Assembly: GCF_003855155.1 (NCBI RefSeq)
Contig: NZ_CP034073.1
Coordinates: 2,604,001-2,668,000, forward strand
Reading direction: 5' to 3'
From: Shewanella psychromarinicola
GTDB taxonomy: Bacteria > Pseudomonadota > Gammaproteobacteria > Enterobacterales > Shewanellaceae
Length of the DNA: 64,000 nucleotides
Shown here: one piece after another, positions 1 to 9,072 of the stretch
Position numbering within the stretch: the first letter of the stretch is position 1
How the letters are laid out: every line of letters starts with the position of its first letter
Translations under genes and position numbers: made by a program
Notes under the pieces: generated by a model
The model's input: the letters and a program-made list of their open reading frames with translations, nothing else
Told to the model about the DNA's origin: nothing
The model's database searches: none

Positions 1-223
1 AACTATTAAAGAGCACTTTTAGAGCAGAAGCGATAAGATTGTACATAATCATGATGAACTCTATCAATATCAGTTTAAGCTGCTGATGGTAAATAAAAAG
101 TGTTTATAAGTCTCAGGCCTTCCCACATATATATATTAGAATGACTCTAAAATCGTGGCTAATTTAACTTGACCACTACAATGACAGCTGCAACTGTCAG
201 AAATAGCATATTAAAAAAAAAGG

Positions 224-373
224 ATGAGTTATTTTATTCGTTTGGCGTGGATCATCGATGTGATTAAAGTGCTCGGAGAAGCCAGAAAGACTCATGTAAT
301 AATCTATAAAAAAGAGTATAAGATCACAACAGTATTAACGCTGACTCTTCTACACAAGTATAAAAAATATTGA
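224..373 (+). pseudogene. Possible gene fragment, 49 codons, cut by the IS50-like element
   Basis: A short reading frame starts at an ATG behind an A-rich AAGG stretch. Its last 11 codons lie inside the IS end that begins at 341, so the original gene would have been longer and truncated. The peptide (start MSYFIRLAWIIDVIKVL) is amphipathic and protein-like, but I do not recognise it. A small hairpin (TGACAG/CTGTCA) sits just upstream at 182-199. The rest of positions 1-223 shows no gene. Confidence 0.25.
341..359 (+). repeat. IS50/Tn5-type outside end
   Basis: The 19 bases CTGACTCTTCTACACAAGT differ at one position from the Tn5 outside end (CTGACTCTTATACACAAGT), quoted from memory. It lies 70 bp before the IS4-family transposase start and marks the left tip of that element. 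The matching right end is missing because another IS joins the element at about 1618. Confidence 0.85.
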
Positions 374-1618
374 ACTTCTGGGGTGAACTGTGATCAGATC
401 AAGTAACTTCAATTACTTAGATAAAAGCCATGTCAATATTCAACCCTGAACAATGGGCCAAAGATCATTTCCAACATGCCAATTTAGGCGACCCGCGAAG
501 AACAGAACGATTGGTCGACATTTCAGCCGCTATGGCAAGTCATAGTGGTAAATCGATGGCTGTGTCCTGCAAGGGAGATGACGCCGCGCTTGAAGGGGCT
601 TATCGGTTCATTCGCAATGATAATGTGTCGGCTGATGTGATGCGAGCGGCAGGGTTTGCCCATACCGCATTGCTAGCCAAAGAGACCCCAGAAATCTTGG
701 CACTTGAGGATACAACGTCCCTGAGTTATAAGCACCAAGTGGCAGAAAGCCTAGGAAAACTGGGCAAAAAAACAGATAAATCACGTGGGTGGTGGGTGCA
801 CTCCACCTTATTACTCGATAGCAAGACCACCCGTACGTTAGGGCTCATTCATCAAGATTGGTGGTGCCGTCCTGACGATATCAGTGATGCTGATGAAAAA
901 GAGAGTGGTAAATGGCCCGATGCCTCCTATTTCTGCCGTCAACGCTTAGGCGATACCATGGCGAACGTCATTTCAGTCTGTGATCGAGAAGCCGATATTT
1001 TAAATTATATAGTAGATAAACAATCACATAGAGAAAGGTTCGTGGTGAGGGCTAAACATCCACGTAAAATAGAAGAGTCTGAATTAACGCTATTTGACTA
1101 CCTAGATACACAGGCTGTCATAGGGGGTTACTCGTTAGATATTCCCCAAAAAGGATTGAAAAAACCCAATGGCCAGCGAGTAAATCGCCCTAGCAGGCAA
1201 GCGCAATTATCGGTCAAGGTTGCGAGCATCACACTTAAAGGCAAAGTCACCACACAAAGCATTAATGTGGTGTTGGCCCAAGAAACTAATACCGCAGCAG
1301 AGAGTGAGCCATTACGCTGGGTATTGTTAACCACTGAGCCGGTTGACACCTTGGCTAACACCCTAAAAATCATCAATATCTACGCCGCAAGATGGCGGGT
1401 GGAAGATTTCCATAAAGCGTGGAAAACGGGTGCTGGAGCGGAAAGGCAGCGGATGACTGAGGCAGATAATTTAGAACGAGCCGTATCAATCTTGGCCTTT
1501 GTAGGGGTAAGATTACTGCAACTAAGGGAAGCATTAACGTTACCTTTTTATCTGCGTAAACAAGGACTTCAAGAAGAGGCTACTGCGGTTGAAAGTGAGT
1601 CATGTGGTGCAGTGCCCC
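341..1618 (+). mobile_element. IS4-family (IS50 group) element, right end lost
   Basis: The element has a recognisable left end at 341-359 and most of a transposase gene. Its right part is replaced at about 1619 by the left end of an IS3-family remnant, so it lacks the C-terminal transposase region and the right inverted repeat. It is therefore unlikely to move by itself. Confidence 0.75.
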
Positions 1619-1659
1619 CTGTGTCAGGATTGTTGTCATCCCTTAAAATCATCCAATAA
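430..1659 (+). pseudogene. Truncated IS4-family (Tn5-like) transposase
   Basis: This is a Tn5-type DDE transposase that acts on the IS50-like end at 341-359. The three catalytic residues are visible: Asp94 in LEDTT, Asp185 in CDREAD and Glu325 in RWRVEDFHKAWK, close to the 97/188/326 spacing of Tn5. Tn5 transposase is about 476 residues. Here the homologous part stops near residue 395, and the last 15 or so residues (AVPPVSGLLSSLKIIQ) come from the left end of the next IS. The C-terminal dimerisation region is thus gone. The start ATG at 430 gives an N-terminus of Tn5 type (PEQWAKDHFQHANLGDPRR). Confidence 0.85.
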
Positions 1660-1690
1660 TTAAATAGAGGGGGCGGTCAATGAGAGCTCA

Positions 1691-2041
1691 ATGGCACGAT
1701 ATTCATCTGAACGTAAAAAAGCAGTTTTAAAGAAGTTATTGCCTCCCCACAATATGACCGTCATGGAAGTGGCACGTAGTGAAGGGATCGCCTACCAAAC
1801 CCTGTATCATTGGCGCGATAAAGCTAAAAAAGAGGGTCGCCCAGTGCCAGGTAAAAAATTGACCAGTAATGATTGGTCGGCCGAAGCTAAGTTTGCCGTT
1901 CTCATTGAAACAGCGCCAATGTCTGAAGCTGAAGTAAGCCAATATTGCCGAGAAAATGGTTTGTTTCGAGAACAAGTTCAGCAGTGGAAACAAGATTGTT
2001 TAGGGGGCTTTACGACAAGTGAAGTTCAAGCCAAAATGTAA
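1691..2041 (+). pseudogene. IS3-family orfA, truncated copy 1
   Basis: It encodes the helix-turn-helix DNA-binding OrfA of an IS3-family element: 115 residues matching the longer copy at 21311-21808, with the HTH around residues 15-60 (VMEVARSEGIAYQTLYHWRD). After residue 115 the frame runs into the end of the IS3 element at 2037, which contributes the last codon and the TAA stop. No orfB of this element remains here. The element's left end probably lies near 1619 (TGTGTCAGGATTG), where sequence shared with the second copy begins. Confidence 0.8.
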
Positions 2042-2065
2042 TGGTCAAGTATTTCTGGAGAGATT

Positions 2066-2917
2066 TTAAGCCGCTTTTTTTAACTCATTATATTTCTGAT
2101 GTGGCGTCTTATAATCTATTGCCGAATGTCTGCGTTTGTAATTGTAGAACTGAATATATTGCTCAACCACGCTCACTACTGCGCTGTGATTGGTAAAAGC
2201 TAAACGGTTTAATCTTTCAGTCTTTAAACTCCTAAAAAATCGTTCCATCACCGCATTATCCCAACAATTTCCTCTACGACTCATACTTTGTTCAATGCCT
2301 AAGTGCTTTAGCTTTTCTCTGAACACCTTAGCTGAGTACTGACAACCCTGGTCTGAGTGAAACATCAACTCCTGTGTATTTGGCCTCTGACGTTGTATCG
2401 CGTTATTTAATGCCGCTGTCGCTAACGCTGCATTGGGTTGGCTTGATAAGGCATACCCAACGATTTCTTTGGTCCCTAAATCAAGTACACAGGCTAAATA
2501 ACTCCACCCCTGATGTGATTTTATATAGGTAATATCACCCACCCAATGGGTATTATAAGTCGTAGGGTTAAACTGTCGTCTAAGCAAATTAGGTGCGTAA
2601 ACTTGCTCCTCACCTTGATTTGGATAGTAATGCTTTTTCTTTGGCTTAATCGCTATTAATCCCAATTTTTTCATTACGCTAGCTATGGCGTAAACCCCAA
2701 CCTTACAATTTAAATCTAATAAATCAGCCTGTATTCGACGTTTGCCATACGTCGAGTGTGACTCAGAGAAAGCTTGCTCTATCAATTGTATCTGAGCCTG
2801 TTTTTCAACGCTTTTTGGGATCGGTTTGTAATAGAGACTACTACAACTGATCTCGAATACTCGGCATAATTCACTCATTTTAAAGCCTGGGTTTGCTTTC
2901 TTTACTTCGCGCATCAT
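2066..2917 (-). CDS. IS3-family transposase OrfB (integrase core)
   Basis: This is the catalytic subunit of the IS3 element, 283 residues. An HTH_21-type region (residues ~45-100, QAFSESHSTYGKRRIQADL) precedes the rve integrase core. The DDE triad is visible: Asp in HWVGDITYI, Asp in MFHSDQGCQYS and Glu in VMERFFRSLKTE. The C-terminus HSAIDYKTPHQKYNE is typical. It overlaps orfA by 4 bp, the usual arrangement, although IS3 elements normally make an OrfAB fusion by frameshifting. It differs from the split copy at 20831-21286 by Cys instead of Arg after HSDQG. Confidence 0.93.
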   Translation of the reverse strand: MMREVKKANPGFKMSELCRVFEISCSSLYYKPIPKSVEKQAQIQLIEQAFSESHSTYGKRRIQADLLDLNCKVGVYAIASVMKKLGLIAIKPKKKHYYPNQGEEQVYAPNLLRRQFNPTTYNTHWVGDITYIKSHQGWSYLACVLDLGTKEIVGYALSSQPNAALATAALNNAIQRQRPNTQELMFHSDQGCQYSAKVFREKLKHLGIEQSMSRRGNCWDNAVMERFFRSLKTERLNRLAFTNHSAVVSVVEQYIQFYNYKRRHSAIDYKTPHQKYNELKKAA

Positions 2918-3225
2918 TTTAAGTTTTGATTGTCTCGAATGAAGAAAGCTGCAGCCTTTTTTAAGATATCATTATCCCTCATGGCTTGTTTTAGTTGGGC
3001 TTCTAGAAGCTGTATTCTTCGTTGTTCTTCAGTTAATGCTTTGACATTTTTCGGTGTTTTACCGGCTAATTCAGCCTGGTACTGCACTTTCCATCTAGAC
3101 ACCGCAGATTTACCTGCACCTGACATATCTTCAATTTGCTTGTTCGTGTAACCCTGTTCGACCATCAGCTTGGCATATTCTAATTTTTGAAGAGGGCTGA
3201 CAGTGATTTTAGTTTTTCTAATCAT
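2914..3225 (-). CDS. IS3-family transposase OrfA
   Basis: This 103-residue protein has an HTH_Tnp_1-type DNA-binding domain (residues ~15-55, LEYAKLMVEQGYTNKQIEDM) followed by a leucine-rich coiled coil (IQLLEAQLKQAMRDNDILKK) used for multimerisation. It is identical to the copy at 19024-19335. It lies upstream of orfB on the minus strand with a 4-bp overlap, and its start is 67 bp inside the right terminal repeat. Confidence 0.92.
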   Translation of the reverse strand: MIRKTKITVSPLQKLEYAKLMVEQGYTNKQIEDMSGAGKSAVSRWKVQYQAELAGKTPKNVKALTEEQRRIQLLEAQLKQAMRDNDILKKAAAFFIRDNQNLK

Positions 3226-3287
3226 AATAAATACCTTTAAGATTTTGCTTATTTTAAGCTATAAATCTCTACAGTTTCATTAGACCA

Positions 3288-6200
3288 TTACAGACAGGGT
3301 AAGTAGTGCTGTAAAAAAATTTCTAACTTGTCCGTAGGTAATGGTTTTGAGAAGAAGTATCCTTGTAGTTCGTCACACAAGCTTTTATGAAGTAAGGTTG
3401 CCTGGGGTTTCGTTTCGATACCTTCGGCTATCACTTTTAAGCCTAATTGGTGGGCTAATGCAATGATGGCACGGGTAATAGCCGCATCTTTTTGATCAGT
3501 TACTAATTCACGAATAAATGATTTATCAATCTTAAGTTTGTCTATAGGTAAGCGTTTTAAGTAGCTCAAACTTGAATAACCCGTACCAAAGTCGTCGATT
3601 GCGATACTAATGCCTAGCTGTTTAAGATGTTGTAACTTGTATACGACTTCTTCAATATTTGCTAGTAATAACGACTCTGTCAACTCTAGCTCGAACCATT
3701 TCGGTGCTAGTTTTACCCTTTTTAGCGTCTCTTCTAGTTGTTCTACAAAATCTTCTTGTTCAAATTGTAGGGATGACAAATTCACTGCCATAATGAGTTT
3801 AACCAGCCCTCGCTCTTGTAATGAACGATTATAGGAGGCGGCCTGTTCGATTACCCACTGGCCTATCTCAACAATTAACCCCATTTCTTCTGCTATCGGA
3901 ATAAATTCGTCGGGGCCAATAAGACCTAAATCTGGTTGGCGCCAGCGCAATAAGGCTTCTAAGCCAATCAAACGGCCACTGCCTGCTTCTACTTGTGGCT
4001 GGTAATACAATTCAAATTCTTGATTTACAATAGCCTGTTTTAACATAACTCTTAGATTCTGTCGTTTGTTCAGCGATGTTTCCATCTCCTCGTTGTACCA
4101 CTGTACATTATTGCTCCCAAGTTGCTTTGCCTGATACATAGCCAGACCAGCCTGTTTAACCAGTTTCATTGGCTCATATATGTCATCATCAGAAATACTG
4201 ATACTGATACCGATGCTCGCTGTTAGTTGCAACTCCTGTCCATTTATATTGAGCGGTGTTGATACCATGGTTAACATGCGTTCTGCTGCTGCGTTAAGCT
4301 GATTAATATCTTTATGATCGGCCATCAATAAAACAAGTTCGTCCCCGCCCATACTGGCTAGCGTATCGTCTGAGCGAATTTGGCTATTGATCCGAGTACT
4401 TATTTGATGAATAACGTCATCACGATTTAAATGACCTAGGTTGTCATCCATCAAATGAAACCCATCCAAGTCAATGCAAAGTATCGCTACTTTCTGATTG
4501 TGCCTGGCACTACTCTTAAGACTTTTTAATAATCGGTCCCTTAATAGGTTTCGATTAGGTAAACCGGTTAGGAGATCATGAGAGGCGTTAAATGCCAACT
4601 CCTGTTTGAATTTTATCTGTTCCGTTATATCTGTTTGAATACCAACGTAATGTGTTATTACACCGACGTCATTAGGGACCGGAGATAAAAATAAGTTATT
4701 CCAGAATACGCGACCATCTTTACGATAATTCTTGAGTATAACTCTAGTCTCTTGTTTTGATTGGATAGCAGACCGAATTTGTCTAATCGCCAACGGGTCA
4801 CGTTCTTTACCTTGCAAAAACTGGCAGTCTCTTCCTACCGACTCTTCCAGGCTATATCCTGTAAGCTTTTCAAAAGCATTATTAACGTAGACAATCGGTT
4901 TGTCTGACTTCGTAATTTCGGTTATGGCCACGCCATTAGAGCTAGCATCAACAGCCCTTTTGAATAATCTAAGTTGTTTTTCTGTTTGTAAGCGCTGCGT
5001 GATATCTTTGCCTATGCCTATCACACCTGTGATTTTCCCACCAATCAAGGTGGGTATTATCGTAATTTGTAATTCATGTTGTCTACCAGAACGGCTAAGA
5101 ATACTAGTGTCAAAGCTCATAGATTCACCCGATAAAGTGCGGGCAAAGTATTGTGACACCTCTCCGAGTTTTTCATTGAAGATAACTTGGTTAAAATGCA
5201 TGCGTTTTAACTCGGGTAACGGCAATTCCAACAAGTTACAACCTAGCTTATTCATATTGGTGAAATAGCCTTGATCATCCAAAATAAAAACAGAATCAGG
5301 ATTCAACTGACATAGCGAACGAAAGCGTTGTTCGCTCTCAATTAGTAATTGTTTTTGTAACGATCGCTCTATAGCATTCGCGGTAAAATGACAGCAGATT
5401 GTCATTAGCTCTAACTCTTGTGAACTCGGGGCTCGGGCACTTTTGCAATAGAGCGCAAAGGTACCTAAAATATTTCCGTTATCTAATAATATCGGCATAG
5501 ACCAGCTGGCATGTAATTTTTCGGTTAACACAACGTCTGCGTATGAAGGCCTCTTAGGGTCGGTGGCAATATCTTCAATAATAATCACACTCTTTCGAAA
5601 AGCTGCCGAACCGCAAGAACCTGAATTATTGGCAATAGGTACGTCAGCTAGGGCTGAATGATAATTTTGACTAAACGAAGGAGCAGAAGCAATTTCTAGG
5701 TGTTGTTCTACCTTGAGCATTACACAGGCTTTAACAGCTGAATTATTTTCCTCAGCCATTAAGCAGATTTGCTTTAATATTTTAACGACAGGCGCCTCAA
5801 CAGAGATGAGTTGTAAGATATATTGTTGAGCCTGCTGAAAACGTTCCGCTTTAACAAGGTCACTGATATCTCTTGCGACACCATACATTGTTTGAAGACC
5901 TGGCTCATAGCGAGCAGACCACATCAAGTGCACTACATTACCGTCCTTCCTTATGTATCTATTCCGGAAGTGTTTGGTCTTTTGACCGCTAGTTATTGTC
6001 TCAGCTTCATGTCCGGTCATGCCACGATCATCGGGGTGAACAAAATCCATGAACATGCGACCGTTAAGTTCTTTTGCAGGATAGCCTAGCACCCAAAAGC
6101 TCGAGTTACTCACTTCTACAAATTTACCATCAGTATCAATAATGCATAAAAGATCTGCCGAGTTCTCCATAATCTGTAGATGGTGAGTTTGGAATTTGTG

Positions 6201-7661
6201 TTGTAACGTAAGGCTATTTCGTAATTTTGTATAGCCTGCTAGTAAACGCTTTTGCTGCCATTGTATTTTATTTTGATATTGATGAGATAATAGAGCTAGA
6301 AAGCATGCTAACCATCCAGTCATTAAAACAACCTCAGAGACTTGCATTACATAATTTAGCTCAATGTCAAAATCTCGGTAAAGCTCTAGGTCCCAGTTTA
6401 TAACACTTAGAGAGTTAACATCATACGCCCCTAGTCGAAAATATTTTTGTTGTGAGTCAAGCTGGTTAAACAATAATTTCTCTTTTTTTTCATAAGCTAA
6501 CGTAATAGCATAACCTGTTGGAACTATAAAAGGTATAGTTGACTGCATGACTTGTTTGAAGTTTATGCCAGCAATAATGGTGGACAGATCGAACGCATTT
6601 GGTTGGGACAGTTGCACTCTGACAAAGGTATAATCTATTTCATCGTTATAGTAAAAGCTGATATCTTCAGGGGCTCTCGAATTAGCTCTCGTAGACAATA
6701 AAGGATACTCAGAAACTAGATATCTGTCATACCATTGCTTGATAGCTTTACTTTGAGCAGCGGAATAATACACATTACCAATATTGTCCAAGACAGCAAT
6801 ATAATCGAAATAATTAAAATCACGTAAATATGTATTCAAATCCAAACTTAGTTGTTGTGGCTGGTAGGTAACATTTGATAATGAGAGACGATCCCCTAGT
6901 CGCGCCATTAATCCTTTTTGCCTATCTAAAAGTTGTTCAGTTTGTTGCTGAAACTTTAATATTGTTTGATTTACTATTTTCTGATTACTAACTTCTAATT
7001 GGTGCATGAAATTCAACCAGAGCAATATGGTAGAAACCGTGAGTAACACAGCTAGCCAACTCCCGAAACTGCGGCTATGTTCTACTATGTTGAAACATAA
7101 AATCGATGGAACCGTAAATCCTGCTATAGAAGAAAAGAGAATAAAAATTGCAATATTGATTGACTGAGGAGGACTCACCCCAAATTGCAGATTCCCCAAG
7201 GTACTACTATTAGTCAACAGTAAAGCCAACATTAATGATGCTAAAATAGCGAAGCTTACCTGACTTAACCAATTCCAAACAAAGTGAGTTTTCTTAAACC
7301 TACCAGTCAAACCCAAAATAAGAAGTATCCAACTGACCAACTGCAGATAAGGCATGCTGAAATTTAGTATTGAATTACTCGATACGAAAGGCAAACTTAA
7401 AAACAATATTATGAGCATAATACTAAGATTAGACACTAAAAGTGCAGTATTTTTTCGAATGATTGCAATCAGTGATAAAGCGGTGCAAGCCAGTAATAGT
7501 ATTGCATTAAGAGGTAAGGTAACGTTATAGATATCTTCATTGGGAGCAAGTAGTGTTCTCAACAAAGCAAAAAAACTTCCAACAGATAAAAAAGCTAAAC
7601 TACTAAGAAAAATACTGGAACAGACCACTTTTCTAAGATTATTCTTTAACCAAGTTCTCAT
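3288..7661 (-). CDS. Membrane LOV/PAS/GAF sensor with GGDEF and EAL domains
   Basis: A 1,457-residue c-di-GMP turnover protein. The first ~230 residues hold about seven hydrophobic membrane segments. Next comes a probable extracytoplasmic sensing region (~235-440) and one more membrane segment (~445-465). The cytoplasmic part has a PAS (~490-610), a GAF (~625-770), a PAS (~790-905), a LOV-like PAS (~910-1025), a GGDEF domain (~1035-1195) and an EAL domain (~1215-1450). The LOV-like unit has GRDCQFLQG with the candidate photoactive Cys946, then NYRKDGRVFWN. The GGDEF signature is GGDEL (from 1105), a conservative change. The EAL domain looks complete (LEALLRW with Glu1235, NLS, ELTES, DDFGTGYSS, AEGIET). 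The stop codon overlaps the tip of the neighbouring IS3 element, so the natural C-terminus may have been slightly altered. Confidence 0.9.
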   Translation of the reverse strand: MRTWLKNNLRKVVCSSIFLSSLAFLSVGSFFALLRTLLAPNEDIYNVTLPLNAILLLACTALSLIAIIRKNTALLVSNLSIMLIILFLSLPFVSSNSILNFSMPYLQLVSWILLILGLTGRFKKTHFVWNWLSQVSFAILASLMLALLLTNSSTLGNLQFGVSPPQSINIAIFILFSSIAGFTVPSILCFNIVEHSRSFGSWLAVLLTVSTILLWLNFMHQLEVSNQKIVNQTILKFQQQTEQLLDRQKGLMARLGDRLSLSNVTYQPQQLSLDLNTYLRDFNYFDYIAVLDNIGNVYYSAAQSKAIKQWYDRYLVSEYPLLSTRANSRAPEDISFYYNDEIDYTFVRVQLSQPNAFDLSTIIAGINFKQVMQSTIPFIVPTGYAITLAYEKKEKLLFNQLDSQQKYFRLGAYDVNSLSVINWDLELYRDFDIELNYVMQVSEVVLMTGWLACFLALLSHQYQNKIQWQQKRLLAGYTKLRNSLTLQHKFQTHHLQIMENSADLLCIIDTDGKFVEVSNSSFWVLGYPAKELNGRMFMDFVHPDDRGMTGHEAETITSGQKTKHFRNRYIRKDGNVVHLMWSARYEPGLQTMYGVARDISDLVKAERFQQAQQYILQLISVEAPVVKILKQICLMAEENNSAVKACVMLKVEQHLEIASAPSFSQNYHSALADVPIANNSGSCGSAAFRKSVIIIEDIATDPKRPSYADVVLTEKLHASWSMPILLDNGNILGTFALYCKSARAPSSQELELMTICCHFTANAIERSLQKQLLIESEQRFRSLCQLNPDSVFILDDQGYFTNMNKLGCNLLELPLPELKRMHFNQVIFNEKLGEVSQYFARTLSGESMSFDTSILSRSGRQHELQITIIPTLIGGKITGVIGIGKDITQRLQTEKQLRLFKRAVDASSNGVAITEITKSDKPIVYVNNAFEKLTGYSLEESVGRDCQFLQGKERDPLAIRQIRSAIQSKQETRVILKNYRKDGRVFWNNLFLSPVPNDVGVITHYVGIQTDITEQIKFKQELAFNASHDLLTGLPNRNLLRDRLLKSLKSSARHNQKVAILCIDLDGFHLMDDNLGHLNRDDVIHQISTRINSQIRSDDTLASMGGDELVLLMADHKDINQLNAAAERMLTMVSTPLNINGQELQLTASIGISISISDDDIYEPMKLVKQAGLAMYQAKQLGSNNVQWYNEEMETSLNKRQNLRVMLKQAIVNQEFELYYQPQVEAGSGRLIGLEALLRWRQPDLGLIGPDEFIPIAEEMGLIVEIGQWVIEQAASYNRSLQERGLVKLIMAVNLSSLQFEQEDFVEQLEETLKRVKLAPKWFELELTESLLLANIEEVVYKLQHLKQLGISIAIDDFGTGYSSLSYLKRLPIDKLKIDKSFIRELVTDQKDAAITRAIIALAHQLGLKVIAEGIETKPQATLLHKSLCDELQGYFFSKPLPTDKLEIFLQHYLPCL

Positions 7662-7803
7662 AAATCCCTCAAAAATTTCTATATTAAAGCGAACAAGGCA
7701 GTCTTAGTAAAAGACTTTTTTTAGGTGTTTCATGTATAGCTATTATTGTAATTTATAAGATATTCTGTCCAAAAGAATAATTTTTTTAAAGCCTACGTGT
7801 AGC

Positions 7804-7956
7804 CAGGGCGACCGCATGAGTGCTTAATAATTCACCTATGTGATGAAGGTGGACTCGATTGCATTAATCCGCGCTTGTTTTCAGCTTAACGGCCGTACAA
7901 TTATTGAATGTTTATCGGACAATTTGTGAGTAAAAAACGTTCATGCGGTTGCCCTG
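7804..7956. mobile_element. MITE-like element with ISAs1-type ends
   Basis: Sixteen-base terminal inverted repeats CAGGGCGACCGCATGA (7804-7819) and its near-perfect complement (7941-7956, one mismatch) enclose 153 bp without a gene. The flanks look like a 10-bp target duplication: TACGTGTAGC at 7794-7803 and TACGTGCCGC at 7957-7966, matching at 8 of 10 positions. Ends starting CAGGGC and 8-10 bp duplications are typical of the ISAs1 family as I recall it. ISAs1-like transposase remnants lie elsewhere in the window (about 23000-23590 and 27130-27305). Confidence 0.75.
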
Positions 7957-8947
7957 TACGTGCCGCTTTTCCTACACAATGACTTTTATCTAAACTTGTC
8001 ATTTATAGCTTTAATCTTAATCGAACCGGACTCAGCTGCTTTAAAACCAACATGTGAAGCGTTAGGTGTGTTAAAATCATCCCTTCTTGATTTAGTCATA
8101 ACTGTCACCATTTGATAAATTTATGCGGATCAATTGCAGTCTATTTGGAGACTATATTTATACTATAGTTTCAGAGTGGACTTGTATAGCATAGCTATCC
8201 ACATAAATAGAGTGGTAAAGTTAACTACTACCGGGATCGTCATATCTTATATAAGAGCGAAAGGAAGAGTATCCAAAATTAAACTTTAGGTATTAAATAA
8301 ATTCAGCAGTACTCGAGAATATAATGTGAATAAAAATGGATTATACTTTAAAGTTGATGTAAGAATGAAAGCTGGGTTAGAGGTATTGTGATAAATCGAC
8401 TTCAGTCAGAAATTGCCCTTAAAAAAGAGGTAAGAGCAAAACGAGTGAGGGTGATACTAATCAATTTTAAAGGTTAAATTTGGCAAATGATTCTCATACA
8501 ATTGCCTCTGCTCTTTGCTCCAACATTCTAAGTGCTGATTTATGTCAAAATGAATAGTTGACTAATCAGGGATTAATAAGAGCAACTGAAGACACATTAG
8601 CCCAGATACTTACAGCCTTAAGAAAGTTAAGTTATATAATTAGCAAATATTAAGTTAGACAATAGTTATATGGAACATAGTCAATGTAGTGAACTTACAT
8701 TGTGAAAGGTATGGTCTTTCTGTGGATTAAAAATTTACAACGACTCCAGCGATAATTCATACTTTAAGCTCTCATATACGAACATTTGTTATTTCTTCTT
8801 GAATATGTTAATACTATATAACGGTAAAACATTATTGTAGTTAAGTGGTTGGATCTCAGATAATATCTTAATAGAAATAATTAATCGCAAATCTAGAGAA
8901 ATCTAGAGACGCAAAACTACAGGGCCTGTAAAATGGCAGCCAGCTGC

Positions 8948-8969
8948 AAAAAGTGTTTAGACACTTTTG
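8948..8969. terminator. Hairpin before the fimbrial operon
   Basis: AAAAGTGT and ACACTTTT pair around a TTAG loop, followed on the plus strand by GTTTTTG. It could be a terminator for leftward or rightward transcription, or a leader hairpin of the fimbrial mRNA. Confidence 0.4.
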
Positions 8970-9072
8970 TTTTTGCGCTAATTTTTATATATGGTCCTCT
9001 TACGAAGGCCTTTTTTTTTGCCTGAATTCCATTCTTCATGTTGAAAAAAAGAATAAGGACGTCACTCATCAC

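Larger units (their letters stand above)
2037..3292 (-). mobile_element. Intact IS3-family element, copy 1
   Basis: The element is about 1,256 bp long. Its ends begin TGTAATGGTC on both sides and continue with similar sequence (AAGTATTTCTGGAGAGATTT on the left, TAATGAAACTGTAGAGATTT on the right when read inward). It carries intact orfA and orfB on the minus strand. No direct target duplication is visible: the left flank ends CCAAAA and the right flank starts GACAGG. The right tip overlaps the last five bases of the GGDEF-EAL gene, including its stop codon. A second copy lies inverted at 18957-21315. Confidence 0.85.
7662..9072. other. Long AT-rich gap with a MITE and gene scraps
   Basis: No full gene is seen in these 1.4 kb. 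It contains the 153-bp MITE-like element at 7804-7956 and a 41-codon minus-strand frame at 7986-8111 (MTKSRRDDFNTPN...) that looks protein-like but is not recognised. There are short protein-like stretches with stops near 8387-8640. A strong hairpin at 8948-8969 lies just before the fimbrial operon. The fimbrial promoter should lie in the last few hundred bases, but I could not pick a convincing one. Confidence 0.5.
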
